Positions 9,868 to 18,219 are shown, counted from the first letter of the stretch. The stretch is DNA of 64,000 bases from Vibrio ulleungensis (GCF_016900875.1 NZ_JAFEUM010000005.1:248001-312000), one strand, 5' to 3'. The notes: generated by a model from the sequence alone, not told the origin. Program-made: numbers and translations.

Positions 9868-10521
9868 TTAGGCTTGTTGCCACCATAGATCGAGTAGCGC
9901 AATCAATCCGGTTTCCAGTCGTTTAAGGGAGTCTTCAGAGCAAGATATGCTCTGCTCTGGCCAGAGGTTGCGCTCGGCAAATCTTTTAAGAAGATCTTGC
10001 TGCCATTCTGGATGGAACTGCAATCCAACATGTTTCCCAAACTCAAAACCTTGTTGTCCGCACTGCGCTGTTTTCCCAAGGCTTATCGCTTGGGGTGGGA
10101 TGTCAAATTGATAGCTGTGCCAAAGGAATATGCTGTCTACACAACTCAGAGCCGACAGTTTAGAATCGGGTGGGACAGGGTGGTGATGCAGCGTTTTCCA
10201 GCCCAGTTCTTGGCGAGGCATTCGGGTTACTTTTGCCCCCAGAGCATCTGCCAGCAGTTGCGCACCCAAGCAAATCCCAAGCACTGCGATGTCCTTTTCT
10301 ATACAGGTTTTGAGAAATGTTTGTTCGGCAAGTAACTCACTGTCACCAACATTTTGCTCTCCGCCAAGCACAATCAGTTTGTCCGTTTTGTTTAGGCTCG
10401 GTAGTGCCTCATGGCCTTGGGCGCTGAGAATCTTTACTGCGATGTTGTGACTACTAGCCCACTGGGTAATGCGACCGGGGTCTTCATCAACATTATGTTG
10501 AATTATATAGAGTGTCGACAT
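9868..10521 (-). CDS. class-I glutamine amidotransferase-like protein
   Basis: A 217-residue, free-standing type-1 glutamine amidotransferase of the GMP-synthase-like group. The nucleophile elbow GICLGAQLLADALGAK (Cys about residue 98) and the catalytic His in LQFHPEW (about residue 168) are both present, so it should be catalytically competent. Homologues are called 'glutamine amidotransferase' without a known substrate; some act on gamma-glutamyl compounds or glutamine. Its ATG overlaps the stop of the upstream cupin gene as TAATG, which implies translational coupling and a joint role. No synthetase partner is adjacent. Confidence 0.85.
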   Translation of the reverse strand: MSTLYIIQHNVDEDPGRITQWASSHNIAVKILSAQGHEALPSLNKTDKLIVLGGEQNVGDSELLAEQTFLKTCIEKDIAVLGICLGAQLLADALGAKVTRMPRQELGWKTLHHHPVPPDSKLSALSCVDSIFLWHSYQFDIPPQAISLGKTAQCGQQGFEFGKHVGLQFHPEWQQDLLKRFAERNLWPEQSISCSEDSLKRLETGLIALLDLWWQQA

Positions 10522-10835
10522 TAATTACTCTCTTCTAGATTGATGAAATGAATCGACAGTAAGCAATCAGAGTGAGGCAAGAATCGGTGTGGGATCGATG
10601 CGTCAACCGTTAGCATCTCGCCTTGTTTGGCCGTATAAACATCGTCACCGAGTTGCAAGTGACAGTGACCTTCGAGCACCAAAATGAATTCATTAGCGCT
10701 TTGGTGCAATTCGTCGGGGTACGAGTGTCCGTCTCCCAAGCGAAGCAACAAATGGGTATGGGCATCAGATTGCGAAATAAGATAGTCCGTATCAATAGGT
10801 TGCTTACGAGCAAGTTCGTTTAAGTTATGTAGCAT
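10521..10835 (-). CDS. small cupin-domain protein
   Basis: A 104-residue single-domain cupin. Conserved cupin motif 1 is seen as GDGHSYPDELHQSANEFILVLEG (HxxxxxxxE type) and motif 2 as GEMLTVDASIPHRFLP with the metal-ligand-like His in PHRF. Such proteins bind a small ligand or metal. The function is unknown. It is the first gene of a two-gene operon with the amidotransferase, overlapping it by one base. The ATG is preceded by AAAAGGACTCTGC, a reasonable Shine-Dalgarno. Confidence 0.8.
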   Translation of the reverse strand: MLHNLNELARKQPIDTDYLISQSDAHTHLLLRLGDGHSYPDELHQSANEFILVLEGHCHLQLGDDVYTAKQGEMLTVDASIPHRFLPHSDCLLSIHFINLEESN

Positions 10836-11214
10836 TGCAGAGTCCTTTTAATCAAAAATGTGTAGAAAGTATTTTGACTATTTTGGCGGACAAGCTTCGG
10901 GGAGCGCAGAAAATATCAGTAGCATATAGCTCGCTGCGGGAGTGCGTTTGTTCGTGAATGGGCCGTTTGTAGGCATTGTTTGGGTCTTCCTTGATGCTGT
11001 AAGCGAACCTTAACCTGTCATTCATTGTGTGGCAACAACTGAGTAACAATAATGTTCCGGCGATGAGATGGCTACATAAACCAATTCACACCTAAATGAA
11101 ATTTAATTACTTAAATGAATCTTTTGTTAACTTATAAATTAGATGTTGCTCACACTTTTTAGCTGATGTATTATGTGTACATAAAATTTTGAAACTAAAT
11201 TACAGGTATTGAGT
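10836..11214. other. intergenic region cupin gene-66-aa gene, divergent promoters
   Basis: A 379-base gap between divergent genes. The right end has the promoter described at 11146-11174. The left end must contain the cupin promoter, reading leftward. The middle (11080-11140) is very AT-rich. A minus-strand frame at 10852-11049 has no protein-like features. Confidence 0.7.
11146..11174 (+). promoter_or_regulatory. sigma-70 promoter of the 66-aa gene
   Basis: TTGCTC at 11146-11151 and TATTAT at 11169-11174 are separated by exactly 17 bases. The predicted start near 11181 gives a leader of about 34 bases to the ATG at 11215. Consensus match only. Confidence 0.6.
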
Positions 11215-11415
11215 ATGTTGAACGTAATAAAAGAACTATTTATCCCGAAAAAAGATTATGCTGGTCGTGACATTGATGTTGTTATCGAAAGGTTAGCACT
11301 GCAAACTAACAGTACTCGTTATGATTGGTCTTACATCAAAGAAGAATCAGTCTACGAAAATACAACTACTGGTTCTCGTGTATACCCACATGAGTTGAGC
11401 AAGCACGCTGCTTAA
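11215..11415 (+). CDS. 66-residue protein of unknown function
   Basis: I do not recognise a family. The protein has 66 residues, begins MLNVIKELFIPKKDYAGRD, is mixed in charge, and has no signal peptide or membrane segment. It looks like a small soluble cytoplasmic protein with a helical N-terminus and a C-terminal tail ending SKHAA. The ATG at 11215 is preferred to the in-frame TTG at 11209 because AGG lies at suitable distance upstream. It has its own good promoter and is followed by structured, terminator-like sequence, so it appears to be a real monocistronic gene. The function is open. Confidence 0.65.
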   Translation: MLNVIKELFIPKKDYAGRDIDVVIERLALQTNSTRYDWSYIKEESVYENTTTGSRVYPHELSKHAA

Positions 11416-11449
11416 TTGCTGTGTACTTTGCCGCAAGGTAACCCCGTAA

Positions 11450-11524
11450 CGCTATTTTGTGACTACCGCTGAGCCATACTCAAACTGCCTCACACAAAAT
11501 AGCGTCTCGGTGAGCAAACACCGA
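11450..11524 (+). repeat. perfect 12-bp inverted repeat and second hairpin after the 66-aa gene
   Basis: CGCTATTTTGTG (11450-11461) is the exact reverse complement of CACAAAATAGCG (11493-11504), with a 31-base loop. It is directly followed by TCGGTG-AGCAAA-CACCGA (11507-11524). Neither has a T-tract, so ordinary intrinsic termination is not obvious. The region lies between convergent genes and may serve as a 3' structure of the 66-aa mRNA. Confidence 0.7.
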
Positions 11525-11561
11525 TTGCCCACCGCTCCCTACAAAAAAGAACGAGTAAGCC

Positions 11562-11969
11562 TTAATCTACGGTTTGGTTTATCTCTCTAGCCATTTTTTT
11601 AAACCGTTCTAGGTCGTCAACGTCTCGACCCGAATCGACGGTTACCCACTGAAGTCCTGTCTCATCAATGTGCATAAATTCCACCCGAAGTTCATAGCGA
11701 TGGCACGCCGACAGAGTTGCAATTGCCCCGGCCGTAAAACCTACAACAGGTAACCACTGTGCAAATGGCAGTGATGCGGGCACAAAAAGAAACAGAATGC
11801 TCGAGATCAGTAGCCCACTCAAAATTATTTTGAGCAAGTGGTTACGCCAATTCAGTTCTTTTACTTGTGCGCGAAATATTTTGTTTAAATCATACTGATC
11901 CTGGCGAACTCGCAGATGAGTATCGGTGATTGAGTACTGGTTTATGGCAGATGCAATGGTGTTAGACAT
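11562..11969 (-). CDS. hypothetical inner-membrane protein, two membrane segments
   Basis: A 135-residue protein with two adjacent hydrophobic helices (about residues 45-64 and 68-90: LLKIILSGLLISSILFLFV and WLPVVGFTAGAIATLSAC), flanked by soluble ends. The overall pattern (N-terminal beta-like segment, helical hairpin, C-terminal part ending RFKKMAREINQTVD) resembles the DUF6232-type family of small membrane proteins, but I name that only tentatively. It is monocistronic between a convergent small gene and the flavodoxin-like gene. Confidence 0.6.
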   Translation of the reverse strand: MSNTIASAINQYSITDTHLRVRQDQYDLNKIFRAQVKELNWRNHLLKIILSGLLISSILFLFVPASLPFAQWLPVVGFTAGAIATLSACHRYELRVEFMHIDETGLQWVTVDSGRDVDDLERFKKMAREINQTVD

Positions 11970-12133
11970 TGATTGTCTCCTTACTCGCTATTGCTGGTTG
12001 TAAAAACGGTAGATAAGAAGATCACAACCGCAAAGCATATGCGCAAGTAGAATATCATTTTGTGTCAGGCGGTACGTCTTACTGGTGAGAAATAGACAAA
12101 ATTTATTACCGTCTTAATCTCTGCAGTGTTGAT

Positions 12134-12697
12134 TTATTGCTTACCGAGTAATTTTACTATTCTCTGTCCAAGGTACTCGGCAGTTGCGAGATCAATCGGA
12201 TGTATTTGATCGCTGTCTTCGTTATGGTGCGAAGCGACTAACCCAATACTGCATCCCAAACGATTTAGATTTTTCTTATCGGTGTGTTTGCAGGTGTCTA
12301 AACCACTCCAAAGCATACCGTGCTGGCATGAGAGAGCGAAAAAGTTGAGCAGAGTTTGCTGCTGTTCACCGTTCAGACTTCCTCCACAGGTAAAGCCAGC
12401 AGCGAGCTTTCCATTCCAAGATTGCTTCACATAACTGTCGCTAGTCGCGTCCATAAATGCCTTAAAAGGTGCCGCGGCACTTCCCATATAAGTTGGGGCA
12501 CCAAACACAATAGCGTCACTTTTATCGAGCAGTGGCCATATGTCGTTATCTCTGAACCGCCCTTCAACTATGAGGCTTGGATCAATACGGTATAAGTGAC
12601 ACACAGCCTGTGAATCGGACACCCCTTTTGAAAGAGCCTGCGCCAAAGAATGTGTAGAGCCGTTTTTAGAGTAATAAATGATAGTGACCGTTTTCAT
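12134..12697 (-). CDS. flavodoxin-like / NAD(P)H-dependent FMN oxidoreductase
   Basis: A 187-residue flavodoxin fold of the WrbA/flavodoxin-family type. The N-terminal phosphate-binding loop YYSKNGSTHSLAQALSKG binds the FMN phosphate. DAIVFGAPTYMGSAAAPFKAFMD is the second flavin loop, and AAGFTCGGSLNGEQQQTLLNF is the third. A quinone or nitro-compound reductase role is likely but not shown. Its ATG lies 3 bases after the stop of the VOC gene, so the two form an operon. Confidence 0.82.
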   Translation of the reverse strand: MKTVTIIYYSKNGSTHSLAQALSKGVSDSQAVCHLYRIDPSLIVEGRFRDNDIWPLLDKSDAIVFGAPTYMGSAAAPFKAFMDATSDSYVKQSWNGKLAAGFTCGGSLNGEQQQTLLNFFALSCQHGMLWSGLDTCKHTDKKNLNRLGCSIGLVASHHNEDSDQIHPIDLATAEYLGQRIVKLLGKQ

Positions 12698-12700
12698 GAT

Positions 12701-13117
12701 TTAGCTCTCGTAGTCATTTCGTTTAAGGTTGTCGCGAGATAAGTATTCTACAAATTCCCACTCCAAACCATCGTGGTCAAAAAAGTACACTCGACGTCGA
12801 AATGGGTGTAACTCGTTGATCTCCCCCAATCGATAGCCAGCGCCTTGCATCCTAACCATAAGTGCATGAATGTCGTCGACTACAAAGGCGATATGGTTGA
12901 CGCCAATTTGACGATATGGAGAGCGTTCGACAGGAGTATCTAGCGTTTGTTCTTGAAGCGCTATGTAACTCAGCTGTGTCCCAATATGGCACCAGCGATA
13001 GTCCGACTTGCCTTGATGGCGGACTTCAAAGTCTGGTAATGCTGTTTGCAAAAATGCCACCGCCTCCTCAATGTCTCTAACCGTGACATTGGCGTGCTCT
13101 ACAAAGGGTTGACTCAT
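12701..13117 (-). CDS. VOC (glyoxalase/bleomycin-resistance fold) family protein
   Basis: A 138-residue vicinal-oxygen-chelate protein with two beta-alpha-beta-beta-beta repeats. HANVTVRDIEEAVAFLQTALPDFEV opens the first, and VNHIAFVVDDIHALMVRMQGAGY opens the second. The C-terminal FFDHDGLEWEFVEYL carries the usual metal-binding Glu. It could be a lyase, dioxygenase or small-molecule binding protein; the sequence does not decide. GGAGG lies upstream of the ATG. It is the first gene of an operon with the flavodoxin-like protein. Confidence 0.82.
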   Translation of the reverse strand: MSQPFVEHANVTVRDIEEAVAFLQTALPDFEVRHQGKSDYRWCHIGTQLSYIALQEQTLDTPVERSPYRQIGVNHIAFVVDDIHALMVRMQGAGYRLGEINELHPFRRRVYFFDHDGLEWEFVEYLSRDNLKRNDYES

Positions 13118-13278
13118 TGACGCCTCCTAATTAAGTAATGTTTTATGTTTATTAACTATAGAGTAGAACGTTTATTTTGTAAGTAAAGTAATTTGTTTAT
13201 ATATTGAGTTGTTTGGAGTGTTCAGTGGTTACGATCACAAAATAACAACTTCAATTACGCTTTGGTTACAAATCGACC

Positions 13279-13305
13279 TTGGATATGATTTGGCGCAATA
13301 TCCAA
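13279..13305 (+). promoter_or_regulatory. perfect palindrome upstream of the membrane-protein pair (candidate operator)
   Basis: TTGGATAT at 13279-13286 is the exact reverse complement of ATATCCAA at 13298-13305, with an 11-base spacer. It lies 52 bases before the ATG at 13358, a typical operator position. The regulator is unknown and no regulator gene is adjacent. Confidence 0.55.
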
Positions 13306-13357
13306 TAATCAAAAATATGGAGTAATTGCTCTAATTTCTGATTGAGGAGGATCTACA

Positions 13358-14218
13358 ATGGATATTCCAGTGTGGCAATACGCTCTTTCTATGAGTGTTT
13401 ATATTCTGTTTCTACTGTTGCTAGTGGAGTTTATGCGCCGCTCGCCAAGGATCACGGCGGTATTTTGGCTTCTTTCGTTGCTTACCGCCCCGCTTTGGGC
13501 TGAAAATGTAGAAGGATGGTTCCGTTGGGCTAAAACTGTCAGCGTTTTGATCCCTACAGCGATTGTGGTTGGTGGCGCGAGGATTGCGTACCTGTATTAC
13601 GACAACCCAAATCGAGTGCTGCAGTTCTTCCGAGGGGATTGGGTACTAAAAGTGCTGTATGCGGTGCTGTTCTTAAATATTGCTGAAGCCACACTGAAAG
13701 ACTTTGCTACCGCAAACTACTTTAATGCCCTTGCGGGTGTGATCTTGTGTGCGACAATTCCTTTTCCTCGCTACAAAAATGGACTGCGCCAGTATTGGGT
13801 CATAGGTAAAGATAAGCCCAACGACTTACTGTTTTATTCGACCGCGTCTTGGAACTTTTTGTACACTACGTGGAATCTAGCGTTCGTGTACGGCGAGTCC
13901 CCCATGTTCTTTGCTAGCTCGTTCTGTATTTTGATGGCTGCCGAACTGTATCCACTCATTAAAGGACGACCAGAGCTGTATATCATCGCTCGCGTCTATA
14001 CCTTGGCTTTTCATATTTTAGCGCGTGCCTGTGCGGACATTTTTACCCCAGTCATGAACTCTGAATCGTGGCACAACGACACAGTATTGTGGTATTGGGG
14101 GGCGATTAACCTTGCTCTGCATATCCCTTATTTCTGCTGGTACTTCTATAGAAAATCTCAAAGCGAGACACACGAACCGCCGACAGATAAAGCCCATCCA
14201 GCACCGCTGGCTCAATAG
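13358..14218 (+). CDS. multi-pass membrane protein, DUF5692-like (first of a tandem pair)
   Basis: A 286-residue integral membrane protein with about nine hydrophobic stretches (near residues 8-24, 32-48, 60-80, 95-110, 120-136, 158-180, 184-202, 207-225 and 245-265). It shares an architecture and motifs with the next gene: 'WFRWAKTVSVLIPTAIVVG' against 'WFVWVKVYSALMGAVGFMV', 'LNIAEATLKDF..ANYFNALAGVIL' against 'INILEAVIREI...NYFNAAAGILNI', and 'FYSTASWNFLYTTWNLAFVY' against 'FWIIAYDIWNFAYIY'. From memory this resembles the DUF5692 family, whose function is unknown. AGGAGG precedes the ATG. The tail TEHEPPTDKAHPAPLAQ-like end is polar. Confidence 0.75.
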   Translation: MDIPVWQYALSMSVYILFLLLLVEFMRRSPRITAVFWLLSLLTAPLWAENVEGWFRWAKTVSVLIPTAIVVGGARIAYLYYDNPNRVLQFFRGDWVLKVLYAVLFLNIAEATLKDFATANYFNALAGVILCATIPFPRYKNGLRQYWVIGKDKPNDLLFYSTASWNFLYTTWNLAFVYGESPMFFASSFCILMAAELYPLIKGRPELYIIARVYTLAFHILARACADIFTPVMNSESWHNDTVLWYWGAINLALHIPYFCWYFYRKSQSETHEPPTDKAHPAPLAQ

Positions 14219-14229
14219 GGAGGTCGCTA

Positions 14230-15132
14230 ATGTTTTTCTTTGAATCGTTTACTACACCTGCGGTGATCATGTTTGTGGTGGTGTTGCTCGGCCTCATTGG
14301 TGTGAATGAATTGTCTCGCCGAAACCTTAAGTGGTCGATGTTTTTGTTTGTCGGTCTGCCGATAATGTTAACCCCTTACTGGATGTACATGGATAACGAA
14401 GTCTCCAACTGGTTCGTTTGGGTCAAAGTGTACTCTGCGCTAATGGGGGCGGTGGGGTTTATGGTGATACGCTTTAGTAATTTTGCCAATAAGCACCGCT
14501 GGTACCTTCTATTTCCACCGCTCATTTTAAGTATCAATATACTCGAAGCGGTGATCCGAGAAATTCAGGTCGCGGATATTCAAGGTGTCAGTGAGGGGCT
14601 GTTGCTATTGGGCGGAGACTGGAACTACTTTAATGCCGCAGCTGGGATCTTAAATATTGTGACCATATGTGGTTGGGCGGGAATCTATGCAGTAACGCGC
14701 GGTAAAAATAGAGATATGGTGTGGCCAGATATGCTGTGGTTTTGGATCATCGCCTATGACATTTGGAACTTCGCATACATTTACAACTGCTTAACCGCCA
14801 ATGTGCTTTATACGGGCGTCGCACTATTACTTTCTTGTACCATTCCTGCATTGTGGTGGGCAAAAGGGGCTTGGTTACAACATCGTGCACACACGCTGGC
14901 GTTGTGGGCGATGTTTATGATGACGTTCCCGTATATGTTTACCGACAGTATCTATACGGTGAAAGTGAGCTATAACCCAGATGCCATGTGGTTGATTTCA
15001 ATGCTCAGTTTTGTGGCTAACGTTGCATTGGTGGTGTATCAGGGCTATCGCATAGTTCAGATGAAACTGAACCCAATTAAGGATGAATTGTATACGGACC
15101 TTGCTAAATATCAGGAGGTCGCCAAAGCTTAA
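14230..15132 (+). CDS. multi-pass membrane protein, DUF5692-like (second of a tandem pair)
   Basis: A 300-residue membrane protein, diverged paralogue of the preceding gene, with about nine hydrophobic segments. Conserved positions between the copies include an N-terminal WFVWxK motif, NILEAxIR, the NYFNAxAGI motif, and an aromatic-rich helix, WDxWNFAYIYN. The gene starts 11 bases after the first one, behind GGGAGG, so they are one operon. Paired paralogues of this kind often form a heteromeric membrane complex, but no partner or substrate is visible. It ends 37 bases before the convergent TRIC-type gene. Confidence 0.75.
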   Translation: MFFFESFTTPAVIMFVVVLLGLIGVNELSRRNLKWSMFLFVGLPIMLTPYWMYMDNEVSNWFVWVKVYSALMGAVGFMVIRFSNFANKHRWYLLFPPLILSINILEAVIREIQVADIQGVSEGLLLLGGDWNYFNAAAGILNIVTICGWAGIYAVTRGKNRDMVWPDMLWFWIIAYDIWNFAYIYNCLTANVLYTGVALLLSCTIPALWWAKGAWLQHRAHTLALWAMFMMTFPYMFTDSIYTVKVSYNPDAMWLISMLSFVANVALVVYQGYRIVQMKLNPIKDELYTDLAKYQEVAKA

Positions 15133-15169
15133 CCTCCCAATGGCTCCAGTTATTTTTGAATGACTGGGG

Positions 15170-15790
15170 CTATTTGTTGAGCGCAAATGTAGGCAGTGAC
15201 AAATGCCATCGAATGGCTGTGAGCCTAATGGTTAAAGTAACCACGACTCCCGCTAGCATTGCATGGGAGTGAGCGAGCCCCCACTGTACAAGTAGAACGT
15301 GCGCGCTACCACCTGCGATACATGCGGTGGCATAAACCTCACTACGCAGCACCATAGGGATTTCTCTAGCTAGGACATCTCGAATAATGCCACCGCCACA
15401 CCCCGTTAGCACGCCCATCATTACTGCGACTAAGTACGAGTCCTGAAAGGCAAGCGCTTTTTCCACACCAATACCTACAAATGCCGCCAAACCAATCGCG
15501 TCACATACTGGCATAACGTACCAAGGGAGACGCTTGGGGTGACGAACCAGCATCATGGTTGCCAAACTGGTAATGATGATGATCCACATGTAAGCAGTAT
15601 CAGTTACCCAAAAAACCGGTGTAGCACCTAAAATCAGATCCCTTATCGTGCCACCACCAATAGCGGTCACCGTCGCCAATACCATGACGCCAAAAGGGTC
15701 CATACGAAGTCGGCCAGCCAAAAGCACACCAGAGATGGCAAAAATGGCGGTTCCAAAAAGATCGATTAGGTAAAGGAGTGAAAGGTTCAT
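15170..15790 (-). CDS. trimeric intracellular cation (TRIC)-type channel family protein (YicG/UPF0126)
   Basis: A 206-residue inner-membrane protein with six to seven helices in two repeated halves. Each half carries the family's glycine-rich motif: [17 protein letters not shown] and [16 protein letters not shown]. These GGG-x-x-RD motifs define the bacterial TRIC/UPF0126 family, for which potassium-channel activity has been shown in some members. The physiological role here is unknown. It reads toward the membrane-protein pair and is monocistronic. Confidence 0.88.
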   Translation of the reverse strand: MNLSLLYLIDLFGTAIFAISGVLLAGRLRMDPFGVMVLATVTAIGGGTIRDLILGATPVFWVTDTAYMWIIIITSLATMMLVRHPKRLPWYVMPVCDAIGLAAFVGIGVEKALAFQDSYLVAVMMGVLTGCGGGIIRDVLAREIPMVLRSEVYATACIAGGSAHVLLVQWGLAHSHAMLAGVVVTLTIRLTAIRWHLSLPTFALNK

Positions 15791-15837
15791 GGCATTAATG
15801 GGTCGTTAGGGTGGGGCAATTCTATGGGAAACTCAGC

Positions 15838-16809
15838 TTAGATACCACCGTTAGCCAAAGCTAATGTAATGAGCAGCAATACAATAAATAGGTACTGGCT
15901 GTTGCGAAGCTTTGTTGCCACTTGAGATAGATGAATAGCTGAAGGAGCAATCTTACCGCCTAGCTTGGCGCGCTCAAGTTTTTGACCTTGATAGAGCGCA
16001 GGTCCCCCTAAACTTAATTGGTATTGGTTTCCTAGAGACGCAAGCGCTGTACCCGATGACTTGTTTCGCCAAGTTTTAGCTTGGTTAACTATGGTTGAAA
16101 GGCATGACAACGATTGCTGATTTAGGAGGAGTAACAGAGAAAACAGCGTACTTGGGAGCCACTCGAGCAGAGCATAAATAGTGCGAGCCAATTGACCAAA
16201 GGTTTTATATTGTCGGTAATGAACTGGCCAAGCGCGAGCGACCTCGCCACACAGGCGAAACAGCGCCGCACCAATAGGACCTGCTACGGCAAACCAAAAC
16301 AAAACACCAGTAACATTTCTTAAGTGCCCAAGCGTTAGGGTTTCAACGCAGGCTTTTCCTAACCCTAACAATGACAATGTCGCACAGTCTCTGTTAAGAA
16401 AGTGGCTCAGTGACATTCTGAGTGAGGCTTTATCTTCTTGAGCCAATGCTTGACCACTTTGGCGAGCAAACACTTCTTGCTCTCTCCAGCCCAGCGAGAA
16501 AAACAGCAGCGTAAACTGAAAAACCAAAGGTTCCCAGACTAGATTGGATACGGCAATTAGCAGCGCCGCCGCGGGTAGCATCAACATTAACCAAGAAAGT
16601 GACCCTGCAAATCGTTGATAATTTGGGTCATTGCCTTGATTCACTTTATTAGCTAACAGGCCTGCGAACTTACGCCACAACGTTATAGGGTGTAATTCGC
16701 GGGGGATAGGGATCAGCAGATGAGCGAGCAAAGCAGCGCACAACACCAACACACTGCCATCGGCGTAGATGGTGTCTAATGAAATACCGCTATGCCACGC
16801 TTCATTCAT
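15838..16809 (-). CDS. cobalamin biosynthesis CbiB/CobD-family membrane protein
   Basis: A 323-residue integral membrane protein related to CbiB/CobD (adenosylcobinamide-phosphate synthase). It has the N-terminal LLAHLLIPIPRELHPITLWRKF, which aligns with the HP-V-x-x-G region of CbiB, and several hydrophobic helices. I see no other cobalamin gene except cobA 6.6 kb away, which serves siroheme. In vibrios this gene sits next to mtnN and is annotated only at family level, so its true activity is uncertain. It starts 3 bases after the mtnN stop, as an operon. Confidence 0.75.
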   Translation of the reverse strand: MNEAWHSGISLDTIYADGSVLVLCAALLAHLLIPIPRELHPITLWRKFAGLLANKVNQGNDPNYQRFAGSLSWLMLMLPAAALLIAVSNLVWEPLVFQFTLLFFSLGWREQEVFARQSGQALAQEDKASLRMSLSHFLNRDCATLSLLGLGKACVETLTLGHLRNVTGVLFWFAVAGPIGAALFRLCGEVARAWPVHYRQYKTFGQLARTIYALLEWLPSTLFSLLLLLNQQSLSCLSTIVNQAKTWRNKSSGTALASLGNQYQLSLGGPALYQGQKLERAKLGGKIAPSAIHLSQVATKLRNSQYLFIVLLLITLALANGGI

Positions 16810-16812
16810 TGA

Positions 16813-17502
16813 TTAAACCAGAGATAGAATTTTGGTCACCATCTCAGATGAGCTTTGTGCCGCGAGAGGCAAAAATTCGTCAAATGACATTGGGGATTCT
16901 TTGTCAGCAACGTCCGAAATAGCGCGTACCACAACAAATGGCACACCAAACTGCTCACAGGTTTGAGCAATTGCTGAGGCTTCCATTTCAACGGCAACGA
17001 CTGACGGGAAGTATTTCAGAATGTATTGCTGTCTCTCGGGTGTGCACACGAACGTATCACCAGTACAAATAAGGCCATGCACAGCATGTTTATCTGTCAT
17101 CGTGAGGGCTTTTTCGACTAACTCACAAAGTTTAGCATCAGCGACAAACGCCGCAGGTTGGCCAGCCATTTGTCCCATTTCATAGCCAAAGGCTGTGACA
17201 TCCGCGTCGTGATGACGAACTTCTGTTGAGATCACCACATCGCCTAAGTTTAGAGAAGGGTCAAAACCACCCGCCGATCCAGTGTTAATGATCGCATCAG
17301 GCGCATACTTTTCGATAAGCAACGTAGTACCAATAGCAGCGGCAACTTTACCGATTCCAGATTGAAGGAGAACCACTTCTTTTCCATCGATAGTGCCAGT
17401 GTAAAACACTGATTTACCAATGGTTTCAGTTGTGCAGTTGTTAATTTGAGCTTTTAGGATCGCGACTTCTTGTTCCATCGCGCCAATGATACCGATTTTC
17501 AT
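16813..17502 (-). CDS. mtnN: 5'-methylthioadenosine/S-adenosylhomocysteine nucleosidase
   Basis: This cytoplasmic enzyme (Pfs) hydrolyses methylthioadenosine and S-adenosylhomocysteine to adenine plus the thioribose. It salvages methionine and supplies precursor for autoinducer-2. The 229-residue protein has [16 protein letters not shown] (catalytic Glu in AMEQEV), [14 protein letters not shown], the [11 protein letters not shown] substrate loop, and the catalytic Asp in [11 protein letters not shown]. The ATG at 17502 follows ACAGG and gives the usual MKIGIIGAM start; the longer reading from TTG 17517 is rejected. It is followed directly by the CbiB-family gene. Confidence 0.97.
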   Translation of the reverse strand: MKIGIIGAMEQEVAILKAQINNCTTETIGKSVFYTGTIDGKEVVLLQSGIGKVAAAIGTTLLIEKYAPDAIINTGSAGGFDPSLNLGDVVISTEVRHHDADVTAFGYEMGQMAGQPAAFVADAKLCELVEKALTMTDKHAVHGLICTGDTFVCTPERQQYILKYFPSVVAVEMEASAIAQTCEQFGVPFVVVRAISDVADKESPMSFDEFLPLAAQSSSEMVTKILSLV

Positions 17503-17674
17503 AGTGAACCTGTTCAATTGAATCTGGAAATATTAGGCGCGATTGTAGCACTAAATGTTGAGTTAGGCAGCATGGGCTCATTTGAGTCATTGTTTAGGAT
17601 GCTCGCATGATAGAAGCTGTTTTTCGCATAGTTAGGCATGACGAGCGCGCGCAGAAACTGCTTGTCACAGGATC

Positions 17675-17703
17675 AAAAATGCCTCCATGTTGGAGGCATT
17701 TTT
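17675..17703. terminator. bidirectional terminator hairpin downstream of the DUF1499 lipoprotein gene
   Basis: AAAAATGCCTCCA (17675-17687) and TGGAGGCATTTTT (17691-17703) are a perfect 13-bp inverted repeat with a 3-base loop. A-tract and T-tract on the two sides make it work on either strand. It lies just after the DUF1499 gene on the minus strand. Confidence 0.92.
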
Positions 17704-17725
17704 AACAGTTAACAATCTTGGTACG

Positions 17726-18151
17726 CTACTCTAGGAGACCAGCTTTAGTCAGGCCTTCACGTAAGGCTTCAGCGCGCTTACGATTGACACCAAAGTCGGA
17801 GTGGCCAGTGCGAGATTCAGATCGAACGGTCAACATATCACCATTAAGACTGAGCTCTAGGTCATCAACAAAACGAAATACACTGCTGGTGCACTCTATG
17901 CGTAAATACTGCTCGCTTTTTTCTGCCGTTTTCGCATTTTTTAGGCCTAGTGCAATCAGTTCAACTTGATCGAGGGTGACGTCTGGCTTGAGTTTAAAGG
18001 GAGCCAAATTAAATTTTTCGCGCTGGTCTTGTGTCGAGACACAATTGGGCTTATCACCACAAGGGTTAGCAGTACGGTCTTCCATTTCTGTTACTCCATT
18101 GCTACAGGCGACAATGCCTAAGCTGAACAATCCAACTATCCATGTTCTCAT
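17726..18151 (-). CDS. DUF1499-family lipoprotein
   Basis: A 141-residue lipoprotein. The N-terminal MRTWIVGLFSLGIVACS carries a lipobox (GIVAC) with Cys16 as the acyl-acceptor. The mature part has the DUF1499 hallmarks NPCGDKPNCVST near the front and VRSESRTGHSDFGVNRKRAEALRE near the end. The family's function is unknown. The gene is monocistronic between a terminator and the arsenite exporter gene. Confidence 0.85.
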   Translation of the reverse strand: MRTWIVGLFSLGIVACSNGVTEMEDRTANPCGDKPNCVSTQDQREKFNLAPFKLKPDVTLDQVELIALGLKNAKTAEKSEQYLRIECTSSVFRFVDDLELSLNGDMLTVRSESRTGHSDFGVNRKRAEALREGLTKAGLLE

Positions 18152-18219
18152 TTTATTTCAATCCTTTACAGTACATAAGCCTAAAATTGAGCTTCAACTC
18201 TAATAGGGTACCCTATTTT

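Noticed and set aside
10852..11049. 65-codon minus-strand frame upstream of the cupin gene
   Set aside because: No Shine-Dalgarno, no recognisable features, and it occupies the expected promoter region of the cupin gene.
13134..13200. AT-rich TAAGTAA repeats before the VOC gene as an operator
   Set aside because: The repeats are short, irregular and within very AT-rich sequence; chance is a sufficient explanation.
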